DNA of 5,156 nt from Candidatus Brockarchaeota archaeon (GTDB lineage: Archaea > Thermoproteota > EX4484-205 > DTQO01): contig JAFNJA010000086.1 of NCBI GenBank assembly GCA_017601265.1, positions 1-5,156 on the forward strand, read 5' to 3'. A model generated the notes under the pieces. It saw nothing but the letters and a program-made list of their open reading frames with translations, did not search any database and was not told where the DNA came from. How positions within the stretch are numbered: the stretch's first letter is position 1; each line of letters starts with the position of its first letter. The position numbers and the translations under genes were made by a program. Shown here piece by piece: positions 1-5,156 of the stretch.

Positions 1-1455
1 GGCCTTGGAGGCGCGGTGGCGACGTACCAGTTCTGCCGCTTCTCGATGAAGCCTTTCGAAGGTTTCGGGCTCAGGGAGGGGGAGAGCCTCCTTGGCTCGA
101 ACGTCCCCATATTCGACCTCGGCGAGTTCGGGAAGAGGAGCCTCGCGGCGAGGAGGGATTGGGTCGAATTCCTCTACGGCCTTGAGCGGGACTATTACTT
201 CACCGACATGGGAAGGTACCTCAAGGAGGAGCTGGGAGTAAAGGCCTTGGTGGTGGGGACCATTGTAGGTTGCAGCACGCCTAACATCATGTCGGAACTG
301 GACGTGTTGGATACGCACGCTTACTGGCAGCACCCTGTTTTTCCAGGAGAACCTTGGGATCCCGACAACTGGTACGTCGTCAACGAGCCGATGGTCAACC
401 ATCCCGAGGATGGCAACATACCTTGGTTAGCGCTCAAGAGGGTTCGAGGCAAGCCTCACATAGTGAGCGAGTACAACCACCCCGCGCCCAACTTTTACGA
501 CGCTGAAACCGTGGTGACTCTCGCGGCGTACGCGGCGCTCCAAGACTGGGACGGAATCTTCCTTTTCGATTACGGGAGCGGAGACGATTGGAACTCGATG
601 CGGATTAGGGGGTTTTTCGACGTGGATCAGCACCCGGCAAAGATGGCGACCATGATACCTGCGCACGCGATATTCGTCAGGGGGGACGTGTCTCCAGCCA
701 AATATTCGGTGTCCGGGAAGCTCGACGATCGGCTTGAGGTCGAGCTGATCGCCAGAGGGAGGGCTTCAGCTTGGAACCTCCCGGACGGGAGGTACGTTGG
801 AATGAGCCCTGCGGCCGCGCTCGTCCACAGGACCGCGCTCGTGGCGGAGGGCGAGGCGAGCAGGATCGACGTAAGCCCTTCCGGACCAGTTTACATCTCG
901 GACACGAAGGAGATAACCTTGAACGTGACGGATCGGAAGAGGGGGGTGCTCGTCGTAAACACGTCCATGAGCGTAGCGGTGGTTGGGTTCGGCGGGGGAA
1001 GGAGTTTCGACTTTGGTAGCTTGGTGGTCGAACCGGGCGAAACGCTTTTGGACGGATGGTGCGTAGTGACCGTTTCAGTGATGGATGGCGAGGGCTTCGG
1101 CAACTTCAAGAAGCTCCTCCTCGTTGCTGTGGGCTACGCGACAAATACCGGGATGAGGGTACGAGATTACGGGAGCGGGAGGGAGATAGCGTTCGGTTCG
1201 ACCGAATTGATGGAGATCGATCCTTACTGGGGGCCGATAACCTGCGGCAACAGCTGGGGGAAGGCCCCGACCTTGGTGGAGGGGATGCCGATCGAGGTGA
1301 AGATCAAAAATTCGGGAGACGTCTCGGTCTGGGCGTTGGATGGAGTTGGCAACCGGAAGGGCCAGGTTCCCGTATCCGCTTTAGACGGTTACAGGACGTT
1401 CACCGTTGGAAGGGAGTTTCAGACGATATGGTACGAGATAGCGGTCGAGGGGTGA
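1..1455 (+). CDS. Clan GH-A-like glycoside hydrolase, C-terminal part (5' end outside window)
   Basis: The reading frame is open from the first base, so this is most likely the end of a longer gene. GTG at 16 is a possible start, with GGAGG four bases before it, but starting there would leave only half a catalytic barrel. Numbering from that GTG, residues 1-225 look like the second half of a (beta/alpha)8 barrel: YLKEELGVKALVVGT (68-82), HAYWQHPVFPGEPWD (101-115), then VSEYNHP (150-156), where Glu152 is the expected catalytic nucleophile, and the barrel strand DGIFLFDYGS. The acid/base Glu of clan GH-A enzymes should lie upstream of the window. Residues about 226-350 and 351-479 are beta-rich, sandwich-like domains; the end (TIWYEIAVEG) looks like a natural C-terminus. 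It probably cleaves a beta-glycosidic bond in a polysaccharide or oligosaccharide (GH5/cellulase-superfamily-like); the substrate and cellular location cannot be read without the N-terminus. The stop is TGA. Confidence 0.85.
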   Translation, partial: GLGGAVATYQFCRFSMKPFEGFGLREGESLLGSNVPIFDLGEFGKRSLAARRDWVEFLYGLERDYYFTDMGRYLKEELGVKALVVGTIVGCSTPNIMSELDVLDTHAYWQHPVFPGEPWDPDNWYVVNEPMVNHPEDGNIPWLALKRVRGKPHIVSEYNHPAPNFYDAETVVTLAAYAALQDWDGIFLFDYGSGDDWNSMRIRGFFDVDQHPAKMATMIPAHAIFVRGDVSPAKYSVSGKLDDRLEVELIARGRASAWNLPDGRYVGMSPAAALVHRTALVAEGEASRIDVSPSGPVYISDTKEITLNVTDRKRGVLVVNTSMSVAVVGFGGGRSFDFGSLVVEPGETLLDGWCVVTVSVMDGEGFGNFKKLLLVAVGYATNTGMRVRDYGSGREIAFGSTELMEIDPYWGPITCGNSWGKAPTLVEGMPIEVKIKNSGDVSVWALDGVGNRKGQVPVSALDGYRTFTVGREFQTIWYEIAVEG

Positions 1456-1519
1456 TGGGGATGGAGCAACAGGGAACTTGGCACGTTGGACTTTTAGCGT
1501 AATGATCCTCGCCAATTCC

Positions 1520-1538
1520 CGTTGAATGGGATTCAATG
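1520..1538. promoter_or_regulatory. Inverted repeat upstream of the amidotransferase promoter (possible operator)
   Basis: The core TTGAAT-GGG-ATTCAA (1522-1536) is a perfect 6-bp dyad around GGG, extendable by a G.T and a C-G pair to 1520-1538. It ends 12 bp before the TATA box, a common place for an archaeal regulator site. The half-site TTGAATG recurs at 1572-1578 on the other side of the TATA box. As RNA it could also form a hairpin beyond the glycosidase stop, but no T-run follows it. A regulatory role is inferred. Confidence 0.35.
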
Positions 1539-1550
1539 CCATCGCATCTC

Positions 1551-1558
1551 TTATATAT
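1551..1558 (+). promoter_or_regulatory. TATA box of the glutamine amidotransferase gene
   Basis: TTATATAT is a strong match to the archaeal TATA element in an otherwise GC-rich gap. Transcription would be expected to start about 25 bp downstream, near 1580, giving a leader of roughly 10-14 bases before ATG 1592. The weak ribosome-binding match (AAGGT, 1579-1583) fits such a short leader. No clear BRE can be read just upstream. Confidence 0.65.
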
Positions 1559-1591
1559 CCTGAGATCCGTTTTGAATGAAGGTCGGCGGAA

Positions 1592-2274
1592 ATGATCATG
1601 CTCGTGGTCATGGCCCCCACCTTGGAAAAGTATGAGCGGATCGGGGGAATGTTCGAGTTGAAGAGGCGTTTGGAGAGGTTGAGCGGAGAGCCGTGCCTGG
1701 TCATAAGCAACCTACAAGTGACGCGCGCCCTCGTGGAGGAGCTGAGCCCAGGTGCGATGATCCTGAGCGGTTTTGGGTTTTCATTTCGAGAATTCGAACC
1801 TAAATCCCTCCTGCCATTGGAGGAGGCGATCAAGAAGGCCGACTTTCCAATCTTGGCGATCTGCGGAAGCCACCAACTTTTAGGGTTCATGTACAACTTG
1901 GACTTGCGTTCCGCAAGCAGGTTGGAAGACGAACCGATGAGGAAGCTACTCCCAGGAGAAGCGGACCTCGCGGACTACTATCCGGGTTACTTCAAAGAGT
2001 ATGGATTCTACCCCGTAAAAATAGTGAGGGACGATCCGATCTTCGAAGGTTTGCCGAACCCCTTCGTCGTGCGCGAGGCTCACTACTGCGAGGTGAAGGT
2101 TCTCCCGCCCGGCTTTTCGCTTCTGGCTTCGACCGACGCTTGCCGGATCCAAGCAATGAAGCATCTCAAAAACGCGATCTACGGCACGCAGTTCCATCCG
2201 GAGGGTTACACCGATTACTACCCGCATGGCAAAGTTTTTTGGAAAATTTCTTCAAAATCGCTTTCAGGCGCTAG
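1592..2274 (+). CDS. Stand-alone class I glutamine amidotransferase, with a frame break near the 3' end
   Basis: This is a class I (triad) glutamine amidotransferase domain without a visible synthase partner. The family hydrolyses glutamine and passes ammonia to an acceptor. The nucleophile elbow is AICGSHQLLGF (Cys91), and the second catalytic site is YGTQFHPEGY (His202, Glu204), so all three triad residues are present. Other family-like parts are ILSGFGFSF (57-65) and REAHYCEVKVLPPGF (161-175). The frame breaks after Val215-Phe216. Adding one T to the six-T run at 2235-2240, or slipping back one base, gives the C-terminus LENFFKIAFRR and TAG at 2272-2274, a 227-residue protein of normal size with a typical end. 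Without this correction the frame runs on to 2917, antisense through nrdD. The ATG has its own TATA box. Its biosynthetic target is unknown; neighbours give no clue. Confidence 0.85.
2235..2240 (+). other. Six-T run at the amidotransferase frame break
   Basis: The frame that carries the amidotransferase up to GKVF continues as family-like LENFFKIAFRR only if this T6 run is read as T7, equal to a -1 shift. The zero-frame codons here are GTT TTT TGG, so a classic in-frame X XXY YYZ heptamer is absent. A one-base deletion, natural or from sequencing or assembly of a homopolymer, is the simplest explanation. Confidence 0.75.
2243..2257 (-). terminator. T-rich tracts after nrdD stop
   Basis: Read on the minus strand, two TTTT tracts (2257-2254 and 2246-2243) follow the nrdD TAA within 40 bases. 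They resemble archaeal oligo-T termination signals and lie inside the 3' end of the convergent amidotransferase gene. No stable hairpin precedes them. The call rests on composition and position only. Confidence 0.3.
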
Positions 2275-2275
2275 A

Positions 2276-2280
2276 TTTTT
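2276..2280 (+). terminator. Short T-run after the amidotransferase stop
   Basis: TTTTT directly follows the restored TAG stop at 2272-2274. Archaeal termination often needs only a short T-rich stretch in the non-template strand, so this could end the transcript. It lies in the 4-bp gap and the last bases of convergent nrdD, so read-through would make antisense RNA. Support is weak. Confidence 0.25.
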
Positions 2281-3100
2281 AAGTGGCAATCCCCAGGTTT
2301 CCGGCGCCTGTCCTGAACCTTTGCTGGAACTCCTGCTTCTTCCCCCTATTCCACCCTCCCACGTCCTGGTAGTAGCCCGTCACCCTCGACCACCACCTGA
2401 CGCTGGCGGATCCGCAGTTAGGGCACCTCTTGTAAACCCCGCCTTGGACCTTGCCGCAATTTTCGCAGACCGTGAGGTCCCTGGTGTAAGCGAAATAGCC
2501 TATCTGCGTCTTGGCGGAGATTTTCTTGGTCATCTCGAGCAGCGACTCCGGGTCCGGGTCCCCCTCCCCGAGCCACACGTGGAACATGTTCCCCCCGTCA
2601 AGGATCGGGAAGAACTTGTTCTCGATCTTCATCCTCTCAACCAAGGGCAACCTCGCGCCCACGTAGACGTGCGTCCCGTTGCTGTAATACACCGGAACGT
2701 CCCTCTCGCCCTTGCGGAGCATCTTCAGCGCTTCGCCCATGCTTCCTTTCACAGTCATTCTCGCCTTCGCTCCGAATTCACCGCTCAGGAGGTCGCAGAC
2801 CGCGAGCCTCTGCGCGCAGGATTCGGCAGGCGTCCTCGCAAGGGCCAGCTTCATCCCGCTCCTGATCCTGAGTTCCTTGAGGTATTTCTTCATCTCGAGC
2901 ACGGCCCTTACGGCTAGCTTCACCGCTTCTGCCGACTCGTGCAGTTGCTTCCCGGTGTGGTGCTGCGCCATCTCGTTAGCTCCCACCAGGCCGATCGTGT
3001 AGGCTAGCTCTTCGAAATCGACGGCAGTGGGTCCCCTCTTCCCGCCCGACGGGTCGATAGGCCTTTGGGTCGCGAAGGGCATCCTTCGGTTGTCGGGCAT
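2279..3100 (-). CDS. nrdD: Anaerobic ribonucleoside-triphosphate reductase, C-terminal part (glycyl-radical half), downstream of an in-frame amber codon
   Basis: This is the C-terminal portion of class III ribonucleotide reductase, in the same frame as the upstream part. The first family residues, NRRMPFATQRPIDP (4-17), follow directly from the KTKRRLM that precedes the TAG. Then come the conserved blocks YTIGLVGANEMAQHHTG (34-50), LARTPAESCAQRLAVCDLL (87-105), YYSNGTHVYVGARLP (138-152) and ILDGGNMFHVWLGE (166-179). The zinc site is CENC (212-215) plus CPNC (226-229). Gly242 in SRVTGYYQ is the expected glycyl-radical residue, set by the activase NrdG. The end is complete (TAA). If made separately, ATG 3100 would be the start, with AGGAGGT 11 bases upstream. 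Read through TAG from ATG 4507, the protein would have about 742 residues, in the usual NrdD range, with the radical glycine at about 711. Alone this piece lacks the ATP-cone and finger-loop cysteine and cannot be a full enzyme. Confidence 0.93.
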   Translation of the reverse strand: MPDNRRMPFATQRPIDPSGGKRGPTAVDFEELAYTIGLVGANEMAQHHTGKQLHESAEAVKLAVRAVLEMKKYLKELRIRSGMKLALARTPAESCAQRLAVCDLLSGEFGAKARMTVKGSMGEALKMLRKGERDVPVYYSNGTHVYVGARLPLVERMKIENKFFPILDGGNMFHVWLGEGDPDPESLLEMTKKISAKTQIGYFAYTRDLTVCENCGKVQGGVYKRCPNCGSASVRWWSRVTGYYQDVGGWNRGKKQEFQQRFRTGAGNLGIAT

Positions 3101-3103
3101 CAG

Positions 3104-3106
3104 CTA
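3104..3106 (-). other. nrdD: In-frame amber (TAG) codon inside nrdD
   Basis: On the minus strand the order is AAG AGG AGG TTG ATG TAG CTG ATG CCC GAC, all in one frame. Residues before it (EVFKTKRRLM) and after it (LMPDNRRMPFATQRP) together make a normal NrdD linker with no apparent missing or extra residues. A single substitution in a CAG, AAG, GAG, TGG, TTG, TCG, TAC or TAT codon would create it. It could be read as an amino acid, split the gene, be a mutation or be an error. Confidence 0.9.
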
Positions 3107-4507
3107 CATCAACCTCCTCTTCGTCTTGAACACCTCGACGCAAAGGTCCATGAGCTTCCTCAGCTCCTCGAAGAGCCTCTCGTCTTGGCCGCCAGCCCTG
3201 TACGCGGCCCTGGGCAGGTTGAGGGTGACGACCTGCCAGGACCCCATGCTGAAGTGCTCCCCGCCCTCGAAGTACATCTTGTCCTTGAATTTCTCATCGG
3301 TTTCGGGGGTTTCGACGAAGCTGTACGAACAACATTGGTAGCAAGAGACTCCCTTCCCGTATCCCCTATACTCCGGCATCATGTTGTCGAAGTAAGGGGA
3401 ACCGAACTTCGCCACGACCTCGTGTGCTAGTAGGAGTTCGGCCTCGTTCTCTGGCCTCAGCACCTCAGGCGTAATGCCGTTCTCGAGCTTCGGGAAGTTG
3501 AACGGCTTGCCCCAGTAGTCTCCCTGCAGGGAAACCTCGTTTATGGCCCTGTAGAGATTCTTCACCTCTTCCTGGTATGAGCCGTAAGTGTCGGGCCCGA
3601 CCTTTCCACCATGGACTACCGGCTTGTCGGCCCATATCTCCGGAATGGAGGGCATTATCTGCACGTTGCTGAAGACTGGCTGCCCTCCCCTCGCCACGTA
3701 CATCTGGGTGAGCTCGAAGAACATCATCTGCATCAGCTGCTTTACCTCAAGGTAGCTCAGGCCCCGCATGTAGGGCGCGAGGAACACGAGGTAGTTGTAG
3801 AAACCTTCTCCTCCGGCGAAGTTCGTCTGCGCCGCTGCGAGCACCTTAACGGAGTGCAAGACCGCGACCTCGGGCCTCTTCGCCGGCCCTGCCACTGAGG
3901 TCTTGAAGCCGAGACCGTCGGGCATGAATCCGTAGTAGAAGAAGTACCTGAGGTCCCAGTTCTGGCAGAAAGGGCGAGTTCCGAAGTACTCCAGATCGTG
4001 GATGTGTATGTCGCCTTTGAGGTGGGCGTCGGCCTGATCCATGGGCATCAGGAGTAGGTACTCCTCCTTCGCGGTCTTGTCTCCCTTCTTTTTGTGAACC
4101 GTCTCGGCGTTCGGCTGCAGATTCGCGTTCTCCTTCGACTCGAATCCCTTTCCGATGTCGATCTGGAAGGCATCGTAGACCGGGGCGCCGACCCTCGTCA
4201 TTATGTTGCGGTAGACCCTGAAGTTCGGGTTGCCCGGCTCCTCGAGGAGGACGTTGTTAACGATCTCCCTGACCAAAGCGCCCGACACGAACCTGAGCCC
4301 CATCCTCCTGATCTTGTCCTCCACCTTCGAGGCCACGCGCTCGGCCTGCTTCCTCGTTATGGCCGGGGTTTCGAGGAACTCCTCCGCGAGCTTTGTCTCC
4401 CTCAGCAGCGATCTCGTTATCGCTCCCCTGTCCCATGGCACGAAGTGGCCGCTCGTCGTCCTGACCATCGGCATCTTTTTGTCCTGATTTCTACCTCCAG
4501 AAACCAT
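3104..4507 (-). CDS. nrdD: Anaerobic ribonucleoside-triphosphate reductase, N-terminal part (ATP-cone and cysteine loop), ending at an in-frame amber codon
   Basis: This is the N-terminal 467 residues of class III ribonucleotide reductase, which converts ribonucleoside triphosphates to deoxy forms without oxygen. Residues about 12-108 are an ATP-cone allosteric domain (MVRTTSGHFVPWDR, then NPNFRVYRNIMTRVG). The barrel follows: GDIHIHDLEYFGTRPFCQN (165-183) with Cys181, FAGGEGFYNY (230-239), QPVFSNV (276-282), the finger-loop VSCYQCCSYSF (387-397) with Cys389, Cys392 and Cys393, and MGSWQVVTLNLPRAA (421-435). It ends KTKRRLM-TAG. I chose ATG 4507 because AGGTGA (4521-4516) sits 8 bases upstream; in-frame GTGs at 4519 and 4528 overlap nrdH. 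It lies 8 bases after the nrdH stop, so the two are probably co-transcribed. The glycyl-radical region is absent here and is encoded in frame after the amber codon. No nrdG is visible. Confidence 0.93.
   Translation of the reverse strand: MVSGGRNQDKKMPMVRTTSGHFVPWDRGAITRSLLRETKLAEEFLETPAITRKQAERVASKVEDKIRRMGLRFVSGALVREIVNNVLLEEPGNPNFRVYRNIMTRVGAPVYDAFQIDIGKGFESKENANLQPNAETVHKKKGDKTAKEEYLLLMPMDQADAHLKGDIHIHDLEYFGTRPFCQNWDLRYFFYYGFMPDGLGFKTSVAGPAKRPEVAVLHSVKVLAAAQTNFAGGEGFYNYLVFLAPYMRGLSYLEVKQLMQMMFFELTQMYVARGGQPVFSNVQIMPSIPEIWADKPVVHGGKVGPDTYGSYQEEVKNLYRAINEVSLQGDYWGKPFNFPKLENGITPEVLRPENEAELLLAHEVVAKFGSPYFDNMMPEYRGYGKGVSCYQCCSYSFVETPETDEKFKDKMYFEGGEHFSMGSWQVVTLNLPRAAYRAGGQDERLFEELRKLMDLCVEVFKTKRRLM
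3112..3118 (-). promoter_or_regulatory. Internal Shine-Dalgarno-like AGGAGGT before the nrdD amber codon
   Basis: AGGAGGT, a near-perfect match to the archaeal anti-Shine-Dalgarno sequence, lies 11 bases before ATG 3100, so it could restart translation after the TAG. The same bases encode Arg-Arg (AGG AGG) at a position where basic residues are typical of the family. AGG AGG also encodes Arg-Arg in the glycoside hydrolase, so the match may be incidental. Confidence 0.4.
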
Positions 4508-4515
4508 CGTTCCCT

Positions 4516-4521
4516 TCACCT
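4516..4521 (-). promoter_or_regulatory. Ribosome-binding site of nrdD
   Basis: AGGTGA lies 8 bases before ATG 4507 and contains the nrdH stop codon TGA. It decides the nrdD start in favour of ATG 4507 over GTG 4528 and GTG 4519, and suggests translational coupling of nrdH and nrdD. Confidence 0.6.
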
Positions 4522-4794
4522 GCCGCACGCCTTTAACGCTTCGAGCAGGAACTTCTCATTCAGCCTCCCACCTTCGAACAGGTCTTGGGCCAAGATGAAC
4601 CTATCTTCGACGCCCAGTATCGGGGAGGAAGCCGCGTAAACGTCCTTCATGATCAGGTCCGCCAGTACCTCGGTGTTCGAAAGGTCGAGCTCCTCGAACT
4701 CGTATCCCCTTGCCTTCAGCCACCTCTTTAGCTGCCTGCACCTGGAGCATTTTGGGGTCGTGTAGACCCTCAACCCGCGCTTTTTCCTTTCCAT
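4516..4794 (-). CDS. nrdH: Glutaredoxin-like NrdH redoxin, likely electron donor to NrdD
   Basis: This is a 92-residue thioredoxin-fold protein. RVYTTPKCSRCRQLKRWL (9-26) has the redox motif CSRC (Cys16, Cys19) right after the first beta strand, and YEFEELDLSN (31-40) is the second strand. SSPILGVEDRFI (56-67) carries the expected cis-proline, Pro58, followed by the fourth strand. There is no signal peptide, so it should be cytosolic. It lies immediately upstream of nrdD, which fits a role in re-reducing the NrdD active-site cysteines, as reported for thiol-dependent class III reductases. A GTG at 4818 would add eight residues, but the TATA box at 4821-4829 puts the transcript start near 4800. 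ATG 4794, with a leader of only a few bases, is therefore preferred. The stop is TGA. A general glutaredoxin role is the alternative. Confidence 0.88.
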   Translation of the reverse strand: MERKKRGLRVYTTPKCSRCRQLKRWLKARGYEFEELDLSNTEVLADLIMKDVYAASSPILGVEDRFILAQDLFEGGRLNEKFLLEALKACGR

Positions 4795-4820
4795 CGGGCT
4801 ACGGGAAGGTGGCTCCACAC

Positions 4821-4829
4821 CTTAATAAG
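4821..4829 (-). promoter_or_regulatory. TATA box of the nrdH-nrdD unit
   Basis: On the minus strand CTTATTAAG lies about 30 bases before ATG 4794, so transcription should begin roughly six bases before that ATG: a nearly leaderless transcript. The element is almost palindromic, and a CCGCGCGG palindrome (4830-4837) lies directly upstream in the BRE position. Confidence 0.6.
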
Positions 4830-4850
4830 CCGCGCGGAATCGGCTTTGGA

Positions 4851-4860
4851 ACGAATTCGT
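4851..4860. promoter_or_regulatory. Perfect 10-bp palindrome upstream of the nrdH promoter
   Basis: ACGAATTCGT is a perfect palindrome centred about 31 bp upstream of the middle of the TATA box, in the 113-bp gap before nrdH. It could bind a dimeric regulator of the reductase genes. It does not resemble the bacterial NrdR box I know. A chance occurrence is possible for a site this short. Confidence 0.25.
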
Positions 4861-4907
4861 CTTATCGAGTTTGGCGGCTCGAAGCGCCCCCTCATTCAGC
4901 CTTCTTT

Positions 4908-5156
4908 CTAGAGCGAGCGGAAGTAACCACCCGCCGAACGCAAGGCCTCCTTCGCCAAGTCGTCCGCCTCGCCGGCTCGGAACCTGTCCCAACCTTCGAA
5001 GTGCCTGAAGTTGCCGACGCTTGCGAAGCTTGGATCGAACGATTCCAGTCCTTCCGGGTCCAGGACCACCGCCACCATGTCGAGTTCCTTGTGGAGGCTC
5101 AGCGGGGACGTGAAGAGCCTTTGCAAGTCCATCTCGTTGTCCACGCTCAATTTCCC
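4908..5156 (-). CDS. Unrecognised protein, C-terminal part (5' end outside window)
   Basis: The frame is open to the right edge of the window, so this is probably the end of a longer gene; TTG 5150 is an unconvincing start without a ribosome-binding site in view. About 82 codons are visible. The sequence is acidic, with a short hydrophobic strand DMVAVVLDPEGLES followed by FRHFEGWDRFRAGEADDLAKEALRSAGGYF, which suggests a strand followed by helices. There is no membrane segment, cysteine pair or motif that I recognise. It ends at TAG (4910-4908), followed in frame by AAA GAA GGC TGA. If TAG were read as sense the protein would be only four residues longer. It is on the same strand as nrdH but separated from it by a gap with its own promoter, so there is no evidence that it belongs to the reductase unit. 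Confidence 0.55.
   Translation of the reverse strand, partial: GKLSVDNEMDLQRLFTSPLSLHKELDMVAVVLDPEGLESFDPSFASVGNFRHFEGWDRFRAGEADDLAKEALRSAGGYFRSL

Noticed and set aside
1455..1502. 15-codon frame starting in a TGATG overlap with the glycosidase stop
   Set aside because: It has no ribosome-binding site beyond the overlap and no motif. It is too short to support and is probably chance.
1381..1896. Minus-strand open frame of 171 codons across the glycosidase end and the amidotransferase start
   Set aside because: It covers a promoter region and two recognised genes on the other strand and has no recognisable motif.
2275..2917. Long plus-strand continuation of the amidotransferase frame past its family domain
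   Set aside because: It lies wholly antisense to well-conserved nrdD, has proline- and histidine-rich shadow composition and no family likeness. It exists only because of the frame break at the T6 run.
3098..3106. Intein, intron or insertion as cause of the nrdD interruption
   Set aside because: Only the stop codon separates matching flanks; there is no inserted sequence, so a mobile intervening element is excluded.
4094..4639. Plus-strand open frame of 181 codons opposite nrdD and nrdH
   Set aside because: It is antisense to two clearly recognised genes, has arginine- and leucine-rich shadow composition, and lacks a promoter or ribosome-binding site.
4865..4882. TCGAG/CTCGA inverted repeat as a terminator of the right-edge gene
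   Set aside because: The stem is only 5 bp with an 8-base loop, and no T-run follows on the minus strand.

Overview
The window looks like chromosomal DNA of an anaerobic, fairly GC-rich archaeon. The evidence is as follows. Good TATA-like boxes (TTATATAT, CTTATTAAG) lie about 25 bp before the expected transcription starts, and the leaders are very short. Arginine is often AGG and GTG starts occur. The class III (oxygen-sensitive, glycyl-radical) ribonucleotide reductase resembles archaeal NrdD, with a SRVTGYYQ radical loop and a CxxC/CxxC zinc site. A TACK-type (for example Bathyarchaeia or Korarchaeia-like) host is a guess from general impression only.

Layout, left to right. Positions 1-1455 (+) hold the C-terminal part of a clan GH-A-like glycoside hydrolase: the second half of a TIM barrel with the nucleophile motif VSEYNHP, followed by two beta-rich domains. 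Positions 1456-1591 are a regulatory gap with a TTGAAT-GGG-ATTCAA dyad and a TATA box. Positions 1592-2274 (+) hold a stand-alone class I glutamine amidotransferase with intact Cys, His and Glu. Its last 11 codons are in another frame, because a T6 run at 2235-2240 is one base short of the expected reading. Convergent to it, with only 4 bp between stop codons, is a two-gene unit on the minus strand: nrdH (4516-4794, glutaredoxin-like, CSRC) followed by nrdD (2279-4507). At the right edge (4908-5156, minus) is the C-terminal end of an unrecognised protein.

The most notable feature is that nrdD is interrupted by one in-frame amber codon (TAG, 3104-3106) while homology continues in the same frame on both sides. 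The upstream part has the ATP-cone and the thiyl/finger-loop cysteines. The downstream part has the glycyl-radical glycine. Neither half could be a full enzyme alone. Possible explanations are TAG decoded as an amino acid (pyrrolysine or suppression), a two-polypeptide NrdD restarted at ATG 3100 from an AGGAGGT just before the stop, a recent nonsense mutation, or a consensus error. Two other TAG codons sit at apparent gene ends, and one of these has a TGA three codons later, so the window cannot decide what TAG means here.

Functionally, NrdH and NrdD form a plausible unit for anaerobic deoxyribonucleotide synthesis, with NrdH as thiol electron donor. The radical-SAM activase NrdG is not in this window. 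The glycoside hydrolase and the amidotransferase show no clear metabolic link with it.
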